Below are positions 1 to 9,775 of a stretch of DNA of 64,000 nucleotides, piece after piece. Location: the NCBI GenBank assembly GCA_963678675.1, contig OY783192.1:32333250-32397249 (forward strand), written 5' to 3'. This DNA is from Xiphydria camelus. Lineage: Eukaryota > Arthropoda > Insecta > Hymenoptera > Xiphydriidae. A program made the translations under genes and the position numbers. The notes below the pieces were generated by a model. That model saw only the letters and a program-made list of their open reading frames with translations. It was not told the DNA's origin and did no database searches. Positions within the stretch are counted from its first letter, which is position 1, and the number at the start of each line of letters is the position of its first letter.

Positions 1-593
1 CCCACTATCGCTGAAAATTACTATGACTATCACCTACAGCATATTTGTAATCCGACTGAAGAAGAGATCGAGCGATTTACCGTGTGCGGTTCGATACGAG
101 CGACGAGTTAAAAATGAAGCGGCGTGCTCGTTAAATAAATACCTACGACTCGTTTAATCGTTACGGTTGCTCGCAAGAGCAACGAAGTTAACGAGTCATT
201 GTTGCAATGCAATTTAACGAACGAAAACGCAGAGATCGCGGGAATATTCCAGTCGAGGCGCAATCATCGGAACGTTCGTCCCGCGTGGCTTATTTCGCGA
301 TCGAAAAAAAATATATATATTTTGCGTACAAAGTCGAGAAAGTAAATTATCGACCATGAACGAGTGATGAGTTAATTGTACGAAAATATTTACTAGGCGG
401 TAATATAATAATTAGTTCGGTGCGTCAATTACCCCAAGTTTTCACAACACACAAAAACTAATAGGTACCAATAAATAACTGTAGGATTCACAATGAAAAA
501 AGTACACATGATGATTTTCGGATATTCTCACAGTGCGATGCAGTAATTTTTCCTTTGAAAACATTATATAGTGATAGCTTACATTACAATTTA

Positions 594-837
594 CTACACG
601 GAAAAAAATTAATCACAGCATTTACAAAATTTGTAATAAATTTCGGTACAAGACCAATTTATTGTTAGAATATCTACAATTTTTGTAACAACTATAGTAA
701 AATTTGTAGAAATTGCAAGCGTGTTGTAATTTTTACTAAAATTGTAGTTAGGTATTGTAACAATAAATTGGCCTTGTCTCGTAATTTATCACAAACTCTG
801 TAAATATAATATTACGGTTTATTTTTGTTTCGTGTAG
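594..837. mobile_element. MITE with terminal inverted repeats (TACACNGA group)
   Basis: The two ends are inverted copies: the left begins CTACACGGAAAAAAATTAAT and the right ends in the complementary form at TTTCGTGTAG. The arms are about 75 bp, AT-rich and imperfect, and both include the shared stretch CCAATTTATTGTT. There is no coding capacity. The terminal motif resembles that of the elements at 4893-5933 and 6866-7135, so they probably belong to one non-autonomous DNA-transposon group. The superfamily is not determined. Confidence 0.7.
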
Positions 838-2108
838 TTTCTAGGCAAAAATTATTCTTCGGCGCAGTAGAAACATCCGAAAATCCTTATGTGCACCTCT
901 TTTATTGTACTCGTAAATGCAGTAAAATTTACTGGTAGGTATCACTCTTTCCGTGTACCGTCGTTCACTCTTATTTTAGTTTTGTCTTCGCGGACTCCTC
1001 TTTACTATATCAACTAATTTAACCTCATCCAACTTTTAGCAGCGCTCTCAAACGTCAACCATCCTCGCGAGGACCCCAGTTTAATCCGTATTTCTCGTTT
1101 TTCAGCTCCCGCACGGAACCCCGAGTCCCGCACCCTGGCCGGAAGTCGATTTCTCCTAGTGAATTTCACCCCCTAGAAACGCGCGCCCCTTTCTCCAGCC
1201 AATCTCGACCATTTCGAATCGCACGTTAAGTAAACTTAATTGAAACAGATACAGTTGGGACTCGAAGAGAAACGACGATATCGGCAAACCCTTAACAAGT
1301 TCCCGGTATACCTACGGGCTATCGATCACCCGAGTATTACATAATTCCCCGAGCTAATTCCGGGGTAATATAACTCGGATCTCAGGCGGGGCGGACCAGA
1401 TTTAGCAATAATGAAACTCTGAAATTTATCTCGAAGGCATTACTCGGGCTGTCCTTTCCCCGAGGCCTGTAATGCTCCCTCCTCCCGGTCCCGTAATGAT
1501 TTCCTCTAACCGAGGAAGCCGCGGTAAGACAGTCGACGCGCGCGAGCCGTGAATAGGCCTCTCGATTTCCTACAACACCGGGTCAGTCGCCGCGGTACAC
1601 CCCAACGGCGAAATTAACGTACAGCCCTGCTTACGTTACAAAATATACGGTGTACCCTATTACAGCGCGAGGTACGTGGTTGTTTCACGACCCCACGCAA
1701 GTGCTCACGGTTTCACCGCCCAAATTACTGTTTGATTTACGTTATTTTTAAGTGAAACCCGGGATCCCAGTACATCCCAATTATTAATCTACCCGGTTCG
1801 ATTTCACTTTCCCAGGCATTTCGAGAAAACGAATCCCGTCGGACGCACGCGGCAACGCAAAGCCGCTTTTTTTTTACGGGCACATACATAAAGAGTACGA
1901 GCCACGGTACCGCGTCGTTACGTTCCGCGCGGAGCCGTTTGAGGCGAGTTTGCAGAATACAAACGGCCCCTTTTAGTCACCCGCATCGTTATTTAAGGCC
2001 GTTACGCCGGTACATCGATGGCTTTAAAGCCATTTGCGGATTTATGTACATATATATGCGCTTTTACACGGACGCACGGCCAACAGCCCCCGCTGCATCG
2101 TTTCGTAC
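838..2108. other. Intergenic, no gene recognised
   Basis: Unique-looking sequence, GC-richer between about 1040 and 1990. No open frame with recognisable protein similarity and no clear splice structure. It could be intergenic or part of a long intron of a gene outside the window. Confidence 0.5.
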
Positions 2109-2137
2109 CACACACACACACACACACACACACACAC
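2109..2137. repeat. (CA)n microsatellite
   Basis: An uninterrupted CA dinucleotide run of about 29 bp. Short open frames crossing it encode poly-Thr-His or poly-Val-Cys and are artefacts of the repeat. Confidence 0.95.
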
Positions 2138-3389
2138 CGAGCGTTTCGCGTATAATCTACTCCCGTACATTTTATTTAAGGAGGTCCTATCGATAGCAGA
2201 ATTAACGGAGCGATTTTGATTAAGTTCGATAAATCGATAGATATGAGTATTAGGACCCTCTCCGGTTAAATTTTTGTGATGATTCACCACCCTTTATGTA
2301 ATAAATATGAAATATATGTGTAATTAAAAAATCACCATCAAAATTTTACTAAAAGGTCACTGAGAAAAAAAGTATGAAGCCTCTACAGCAATATAATGGA
2401 AAGCTACAAGTAGAGAGCTGAATCGAGAAAACGTATTATTCCATGTATAAAAACGAAAACTTAAATTAACAATATTCAGTCCCGTTACTAATTTCGTTTA
2501 AGACAACACCGCGATATTCCAAATGTAACTATTCCTTTCTTATAGCAATAGGATTGATAGTTTTACAAACTGTTTGGTTATATAGCTATTTATAGGTATT
2601 CCTGCTAAAGCGCCATGGTGACTATCATAGTAAAATGTATTGCTGTAACAATTGCGTGTTACATAACGCCTCTTGTATATTAGAATACTTCAAGACCTTT
2701 CACTAGGCACGTTGGAGCGAAAGAAACAATTTTTCTTTCTTTTGAAATATTTATCACAATGGATGTGTGTGCATGAGTGCAGCAGAAGTTAATAGAGTGG
2801 CAGTTGAGTACATTAATTTGAATTGTTGGCGGTAATTCATGCCATTTCATAACTTTATTTCTCATTTGCTTAAAACAAATCTATGTAGACAAGGCTATAA
2901 CCTCCTCAACAGCACGTACCCAATTAAACTTGAAAATTCGATAGAAAGGTTTACTGAAGCGAAAGAGTTAAGAGACACACAGATTTCGTAAATAGCTCTC
3001 ACAGCTATCTCTATGTATACATCTCACCCAATAGCTACTCTAATATTGTTATGACAGCAATATTTCTTAACTAAATATAAGATAGTTACAAAGTATAGCT
3101 GTCACAGCTGAAGAATCCGCTTGTGTGATTCGTACAATACGATGAATTATTCATACAGCTTATACACTTGAGGCAAAGGAATTGCAGGTATTTTTAAAGA
3201 ACAAAAATACTTTAATGTGGATTATCTCGGAATGCTTGTTTTTCTACTTAGACCCCTTGGCTTCTCATCCCCTCAATTGTACTCTTTTAAGACATAAAAA
3301 TAAATTTAATGGATTTCAAATAACATTTTTTGTATTAAACTTTAAAAATATGGAAACAGTTTTGACGCACCCTGTATTATCGAACCTCC
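2138..3389. other. Intergenic, no gene recognised
   Basis: AT-rich sequence with no supported gene. Some weak inverted similarity around 2380-2640 and 3000-3110 suggests old decayed fold-back elements, but the arms are too diverged to bound them. Confidence 0.4.
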
Positions 3390-3653
3390 TTAACCCTTTA
3401 AGTTTTACTGGGAGAATAGTTTCCCACCAGGGCTAAGTCTCCCAGCTGATGTTTTAATGTGAAACTAATACTACACAAGATAAATGTAAATTTTAATACA
3501 CACATATGAAAAAATAATATAAATAAATACTTATCTATAATTTTTTTAAATGTGAAAACAATTTTTTCATGCCAAGAAATATTATGTACATAAAAAAAGT
3601 TCATGTAATGTGTTTTAAAATGAGTCCCAGTCTTCTGCCACTTAAAGGGTTGA
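3390..3653. mobile_element. Candidate TTAA-flanked MITE (piggyBac-like)
   Basis: The left end is TTAA followed by CCCTTTAAGTTTTACTGGGA. The right end carries the inverted form, with ACTTAAAGGGT followed by TTGA, a one-base variant of TTAA. The size is about 260 bp and the interior is non-coding and AT-rich. TTAA target duplications are typical of piggyBac elements, so this is inferred to be a non-autonomous derivative. Only the outer bases match well, so confidence is moderate. Confidence 0.55.
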
Positions 3654-4892
3654 GCAATTGATAGATTTATAGATTTTATGGAAAAGTCGTTGGTCGCGCT
3701 CCTGACATTTTTAGCGGGGGCAAATAAAGCAATTATTGGACACCAACCGCGCCGGTTCAGATGTCCCTCAAAAGTGCTGTGGGGACAACTTAATCCTACT
3801 GCGAATATTCCTGCGAAGAAGAGGGTAAAAACCGCAACTGTGTGTTCCTGTTTTTCTAGACCCTCGTCCCGATGCCGCTCCATTGTCGCGCCTACACGTA
3901 CGTGCACATTCGGGGTCTTTCCCCTGAGATCGTACACAGGACGTGAGATTCGTCGTATTCAACTCCAGCGATAGTTGAACAAAGCAAATTTATTTTCAGT
4001 GCGTGCGATACAATCATTGCGATATCCGCGTAAAAAGAGCTACACGAATCGTCGTTCAAGTTGAAACGAAATTAGAATCGTCAATTATTCCGAAGAAGCG
4101 ATACAGAGTTGAACGAATCACTCTCCGCCGAACCTGTTGCTACGCTACGAGCAAATATGTTCTCGTCGGACTGCGATCCGTGTACATGCAGAATCCTGGC
4201 AACCTGCCGAGTCCGCTCGTGACTGCGCAGCTAATTAACGTTATTACACCTCACGCGCGCACGCTAATGAGACATATCGCAAGAATTAACGTATAAATTG
4301 AAACATTTCCATGTCATTTCGGGTTGAACGCGAAAGTTCCGAAGTCCCCGCGCTGTTTCGAATGGCGAACGCGTCGACGATTTCCATAAAGCGGCGGATC
4401 ATCGTATTTCGGGGCAACGAGAGCAACGCTCGTCGTTAAGAGCGGATGCGTGTTTTCGAAGTAAGAAGTTTGGGAAATTGAATAACGCTCCCCGCGCCCC
4501 CTTCCACGGCCGAGCTTCGCTTTGCAGCAGCGTGGCTCTTCCCGAAGGAGGGAGCGAGAGTAACTTTGAAACCGTAATAAGACACCCTGGGCGAATATAT
4601 TTGAATATATATTTTTCATGAACAAAAATCGCGCGTCCCCCTTTGCTCCTCGTCGGGAAACATTTCGTAATGCGGCTTGTAAGAGGGTTGCGTTGATCTC
4701 GCTGTAGGCGGAAAAAATCCGACAAGAATTAAATTACCTAAGTCTGTTTTGTAATCGGATGATTTTGAGCATTATGCGATATAATGGATCCGCCGTGAAA
4801 CAAGAGTATGTTAACGGAAATGAAATCGCTTACAAAGCGTATCGTATGCAGCCGCAGTCGTAATAAATATCTATTTTCCAGAATACGAGCGT
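3654..4892. other. Intergenic, no gene recognised
   Basis: Moderately GC-rich sequence with overlapping open frames on both strands (for example 3678-3974 + and 3398-3937 -). None resembles a protein I know, and the frames overlap one another, as expected from a stretch low in stop codons. No gene is called. Confidence 0.45.
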
Positions 4893-5933
4893 ACACTGAG
4901 AAAAATGAATGGTTATGCCTACTGAATTTCTGGCTCTTACAATTACAGCTATATTCGAGTCTTTTGGCCCAACAGTAGTGTCGCCCAGCTACGAGAGCCG
5001 AACGTTTGCATCGGACGCATTCCGCTTGCAAGAACGATGTGGTGTAGCTGTGGGAGCTGAACGACGGATGACTTCAAGCAGCCATGCAATGTTCAATATG
5101 TCAAGTGAGCGGTTCTGCATTACATACCTTATGTAGAAATCGGGCACAATGGTCCAGAGGACTGAGCGCCCGGTAAATACCAAAATACATACAATATACA
5201 TATTGAGGAGGGTTCATGAAAAAGCAGACATGTCCATTTTTAATTCCAATCTATTTTTATCCAGATCTGTACTCTCTTGTATGGTTTCTAGGGGGCTGAC
5301 CTTATATAGATTCCCGCAAAGAAAGACAAATCTTATATTATTTCTTATTGAAACCTACCGAGTGCGATCAGAACAAAACATATAAGAACAAAACACAGTT
5401 TTTTCCAGACGTTTTCATAAATGGACATGTCTGCTTTTGCATGAACCCTCCTCAATGTAGAAAAAAAGGTACAATCGACGAATGTCGTCTTCCTTTTATT
5501 TAAATTTGTTTTTCTGTTAGATGGACAGGTACATTGCCATAGCAATGCTATTCGGACGCTGTTAAGCAAAACAGTGTTAACCAACAATGGCAACCGTGTT
5601 GGTTGACACTTTATTGCTTATCAGAGTGTCCATTTATGACTGACTTGAGCGTTGATGTGAGTATACGCGTGGTTCCTGCACCCGTGCGTATAGCTCCCAC
5701 AGCTATACCGCGTTAATTACTGCACCAGTTCAAAAAAATGCCCCCAGTAACTGACACGTATCTTTCCAAGGGTTTTCTCGCATTGTTACAACAACAAATA
5801 CATCGGTAACTAAGCGGTATTACTCTTACTGCAATGCGTATTCCTCATACGATAATAATTATGACTGCAATCAAAAATATGCATGTAGCAACACTTCAAT
5901 TTGTTATAGGAGCCATTCATTTTTCTCGGTGTA
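4893..5933. mobile_element. Larger element bounded by TACACTGA-type inverted repeats
   Basis: The left end reads CACTGAGAAAAATGAATGG and the right end is its inverse, CCATTCATTTTTCTCGGTG, about 1 kb apart. Internal blocks also match in inverted orientation: GTAGCTGTGGGAGCT near 5043 and AGCTCCCACAGCTATAC near 5691. A second inverted-repeat element (5202-5456) sits inside it. No transposase was recognised. Interpreted as an old non-autonomous element later hit by another. Confidence 0.6.
5202..5456. mobile_element. MITE nested in the 4893-5933 element
   Basis: The left end is ATTGAGGAGGGTTCATG followed by AAAAAGCAGACATGTCCAT. The right end is the inverse copy ATGGACATGTCTGCTTTTG then CATGAACCCTCCTCAAT. 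The arms match almost perfectly over about 36 bp, so it is younger than its host element. The interior is non-coding. Confidence 0.85.
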
Positions 5934-5987
5934 GAAATTAAGTATCAATAAAAGATCGTGTTTCTCGCCGGACTACGCGGCTCTTCT

Positions 5988-6085
5988 CCCCCCCCCCCCC
6001 CCCCCACTTGCATCTGCGGCGCTCGACTCAATTCACACACATACGTGATGAAAGATATTATAAAAGTGTCCCCCCCCCCCCCCCC
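5988..6085. repeat. Two poly-C tracts
   Basis: Runs of about 18 C (5988-6005) and 16 C (6070-6085). The complementary strand is poly-G and could form G-quadruplex structure. Run lengths in an assembly are error-prone. Confidence 0.9.
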
Positions 6086-6840
6086 GATGGTATCTATATA
6101 AAAATCACTCTGAGAGGCAAAAGTGAAGATAAGAAATGAATAGATACGTACGTGTCTACGTACACGTGTGTATGTCCTTTTAGAACTTTGTAAAACCTTG
6201 CCACAACATTCTCCTCCATTCGATTCCCTGCGCGCACCCTTATCACATCCGCGAAGTGTCTAATGGCTTCTCGCGCAATTATCTATACTTCTACTACCGC
6301 GCTATAGCGATATACCTGGAGCGTTGCATTAAAGATAATCACATTACCCTGCAGTAATGAGTATCGATTTACATGCGAAGCTCGATATTCATAGGTATTA
6401 ACGTTGAACGCCGTCCCATGCATACCCAATGGCAAACATAATGTAGCTTTTAACGAGTAAGTATTTTCGCGCAGTAATTAGCCGCCGGAGTACTTTTCTG
6501 CGGTATGCCGATTACAAAAACGACGTTTTCACGCGAGACCGCGTTTGGAAATTAAATTCCAAATGGCGCGAGAAACGCAATCTTTTTGAAACATTGCACA
6601 GATTCCGCGGCAATGCTAATGAAACCTTTCGATTCTTAATTTTCGATCAATTATATGTATGTGCACCACCGACGAGGCAATATTGTGTTCACATAAGTAG
6701 TTTATTTCGACGTATGGACTCGTATGTATAATTATCGTAAATTTATTTCTACGATGAAAAAAAATATTTTTCAGTTAATTTTGGACTATCGTACCTTGTT
6801 CTCGTGACGCAAAATTTGTACAGAGATAAGAGACTCGTAA

Positions 6841-6858
6841 CCCCCCCCCCCCCCCCCC
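6841..6858. repeat. Poly-C tract
   Basis: An uninterrupted run of 18 C directly left of the inverted-repeat element at 6866. It is the third such tract within 900 bp. Confidence 0.9.
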
Positions 6859-6865
6859 TGTGACG

Positions 6866-7135
6866 TACACAGAAAAAAATTATGTTGCAGTCTTAGCAAA
6901 ATTAGATTTCGCTGAGAACTTTTTATCGTCATGATAAATATATTATCCGCGGCAGCAAAAGATATGTCCAATAGTGATCATTTCTATCGAAAAAAACTTC
7001 ACTGTGTTTGCGACGCATTTGCTACTATTGGACATATTGTTGGTGTCACAGATAATATTTTTGTCACGATGGTAAACAATTTTCAGCAAAAACTAATCCT
7101 GCTAAGACTGCAAAATTATTTTTTTTTCCGTATAG
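6866..7135. mobile_element. MITE with terminal inverted repeats (TACACNGA group)
   Basis: The left end TACACAGAAAAAAATTATGT and the right end (inverse, finishing TTTTTCCGTATAGG) flank arms of roughly 100 bp. The arms share inverted blocks such as GCAGTCTTAGCA / TGCTAAGACTGC and ATGTCCAATAGT / ACTATTGGACAT. No coding capacity. The terminal motif is shared with 594-837 and 4893-5933. Confidence 0.75.
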
Positions 7136-7667
7136 GTGGAACGACTACAATGCGAGACTCCGTACCAAAGCCTGTGACGCCACTGTCAAAATCGCAATAA
7201 AAAAGGACTTTAACGAACCATCATACCACGTGATATCGACGTTCTTTAACGACGTTAAATGTCGGGCGGGCGCGTAAAATTTATCCGACACCACGTCGCG
7301 ATCTGTAGCTGTGGAACAGTAGGTATTTCGATACTCGTTGCATTTTGCCGACAATACCGCCGCGGGGCAGTGAACGTTTCGCAAAAAATGCAATTCAAAC
7401 CGATAGAAGAGAGTTCGTTCGGCTGCAATTCTAACTGAAGAACCAGAACCTCTCGACCATAGGAAGACTATAAAAATTTAGGCTAATTTGTTGCAGCCAA
7501 CGAAAAACGCCAAAATTACTGTCCCATAAAAAAAAGTCTGGATTTTACAAATTCCAACACACCGATTACAATTTCACGGCGATGCACCAGCGCCAAATTA
7601 CGCGCGACGCAAGATATGGTGGTCTGACCGGTGGTCGCCGCAGCAACCCCCTCGGTATAAAAATACT

Positions 7668-7713
<46 letters not shown>

Positions 7714-8569
7714 AAGGGAAGAAATTGGCGCTACGTCTCCCGCTTCATACACCTATAGATATCGCAACGCTCCTGAGGGTTACAATGCAGGTCGTATTAT
7801 TTGCAGCCAACAATAAGCGGTTTCCACTATCGTGTCCCGCTGAACAAAAGAAATGGTGGACGAAGGAACACAATTTATGGGCGCGGACGGACAGCTGAGA
7901 GGGATGCGCGTGAGAGGGCGAACTCGGTGGAAGCACGACGAGGGAGGGAGAGAAGCTGCGAGGGATTGCGAAACGAGCTGTAGATAACGATAGTGGAGAA
8001 AAGGCACGCGTAAAAAGGATTAATAGCGTGCAATTTACGCGAATACTGCTGATGTCATGACGTTATACAGTTACCGTGAAATCATATCGACCTGTGTCAT
8101 CGATTTATCAGCCGTGTACAAGATTTACCGATCATAAATGCCTTCTAGAATAAACGTTATTTTTCTGGCAGAGAAAACAGCGAACTCGGCTTTCATCGGT
8201 TCTCTTTTTTGGCCGACCGCATCGACATCAACATTCTGTATTCCGCGAAAATCAACTTTGCCCCTGAGTGCATATTCCTCCGTCTATCTCTGTCTCGCAT
8301 CCCCCCGCCCTCAGCCCCTAGTGATCACTCACCCTCTCTCTCTCCCTTCCGTCGCATCTCTTTTTTCAGCCCAGAACAAATATGGATGCACTACAGCCGC
8401 TATACTATTAAAACTCGAAATTCGCTACGCAATTCGACACCGCGAGCAAACATTCACTGCAATTTAGCTCGAGTATACCGCTTCGAGGAACGAAGCAAAC
8501 TAGTGTACTTTACGCGAATACGACAGACACGTACCGCTGTGTTATACATCTACAGAGAGGGTGACATTT
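7136..8569. other. Intergenic with (TA)n tract, no gene recognised
   Basis: Contains a TA dinucleotide repeat at about 7673-7710. Open frames between 7745 and 8667 overlap on both strands and run into the transposon at 8570; none has recognisable similarity. Confidence 0.45.
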
Positions 8570-9366
8570 TGAAAACTTGCCACCCCAATATCTCAGAAAG
8601 TTACAGAGATTTTCTAAAAACAAAAATACGGTTTCGGCAGTGGAGAGGGGGAACCAAAATGACATAATCGGAGACGCACCCACTCCAACCCCCTTAGGGG
8701 TAGCCCCCAGCTTTGTAATCTTAAATAGCAACCCCCCATGTATGATACAGAGTTGGAAAGCTCTTTAAAAATGCTTTACAGCAACACCAAATTTTGGTAC
8801 CTTTCGATGAGTAGTTTTCGCGACAATCGAGAAGGAAACTGCCAGAAGTAAGTTTTGTCAATTTATTTATTAAAGGTCAATTATGTTACAATAAATTTTC
8901 GAAGTGATTTCCATCACCTGATCTTACTCCCTGCGATTTCTTCTTATGAGGACATCTGAAATCTGTTGTTTTTCAAACTCAACCAGCAAGCATTAACCAA
9001 CTGAAACAGAGAATTACGCAAGAATGTCGCAAAATTTCAAGATCATCATTTGAAAAAGTTGGAAAAATCAATGGAATCATTTCGAAAATTAATTGTAACG
9101 TAACTGACCTTTAATAAATAAATTGACAACATATTTCTAGCAGTTTCTTTCTCGATTTGCGCAAAAACTACTCGTCGAAAGGTACCAAAATTTGGTGTTG
9201 TTGTAAAGCATTTTTAAAGAGCTTTCCAACGCTGTATCACACATGGGGGGTTGGAGGGGGCGCGTCACCGATTATGTGATTTTGGTTCCCCCTCTCCACT
9301 GCCGAAACTGTACCTATTTTTTTTAGAAAATCTCTGTAACTCTGAGATATTGGGGTGGCAAGTTTT
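8570..9366. mobile_element. Long-inverted-repeat DNA transposon remnant, mariner/Tc1-type
   Basis: Two arms of roughly 300 bp (about 8571-8896 and 9093-9366) are inverted copies. Both carry AACTTGCCACCCCAATATCT, the GGAGAGGGGGAACCAAAAT block and the CAATTTATTTATTAAAGGTC block. The approximately 200 bp between the arms encodes a decayed transposase tail on the plus strand (see 8914-9083). The long arms are unusual for mariner elements, which normally have TIRs near 30 bp, so this may be a fold-back derivative that duplicated one end in inverted orientation. Confidence 0.8.
8914..9083 (+). pseudogene. Decayed DDE transposase C-terminal fragment
   Basis: Reading from 8914 gives SPDLTPCDFFL, then a TGA stop, then GHLKSVVFQTQPASINQLKQ and further residues ending near ISRSSFEKVGKING. 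Established knowledge: SPDLTPxDFFLWGHLK is a signature of the last catalytic motif of Tc1/mariner-type transposases of insects, where the aspartate is the third catalytic residue. Here the expected tryptophan codon has become TGA. Only the C-terminal part is present, with no start codon, so it is not functional. It lies between the two long inverted repeats of the element. Confidence 0.8.
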
Positions 9367-9479
9367 ACAGCGAGGTGGATAGTTACCCATGTACGTAATT
9401 ACCACTATTGTAGATGCACACAGGCTTTTCTTGTCACTTCGGTCGAATCTGTTTCAGCTCGACAATCAAACCGGTTGCT

Positions 9480-9775
9480 AGACTTGTTATCTGTATGAAG
9501 TACACAATTTTCGCATTTCCCTCTCAATTTCTGTGCCCGAATCATGGCTGAAGTCTCATATCCCTGATTTCGTTGTTTCGCTTTCAGGTTTTACTATGTT
9601 ACGCCATGATTGGATCGACGGGGGTGGAGGCGGTGTATGTTTATACTTACACTCTTCCTTTACCGGTCGTGTCATATCTTCCTCATCCCCCTTGTATTCT
9701 ACTCGTCCGAACTTAGTTATTACCCAGATAGACTTGTATGATCGTCACGACGTTCATACAAATTGCAATAATTGA
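9480..9775 (+). pseudogene. LINE (non-LTR retrotransposon) endonuclease fragment
   Basis: The frame from about 9533 encodes PESWLKSHIPDFVVSLSGF, then TMLRHDWIDGGGGGVCLYLH and SSFTGRVISSSSPLYSTRP. Established knowledge: ETWLxPxIPDxxVxLPGYxLxRxDR followed by GGGVALYV is characteristic of the AP-endonuclease domain of jockey/R1-clade LINEs. The fragment is only about 80 residues, ends at a stop near 9773 and has no reverse transcriptase nearby. It is a 5'- and 3'-truncated relic lying just right of the mariner-type element. Confidence 0.75.

Noticed and set aside
2042..2290. Short protein frames with His-Thr or Val-Cys runs
   Set aside because: Produced by translation of the CA microsatellite.
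3398..3974. Overlapping open frames of 179 (-) and 98 (+) codons
   Set aside because: They overlap each other and partly a transposon, show no family motif and have no splice or promoter context.
8209..8667. 152-codon plus-strand frame
   Set aside because: Runs from unique DNA into the transposon arm at 8570; composition is not protein-like and nothing is recognised.
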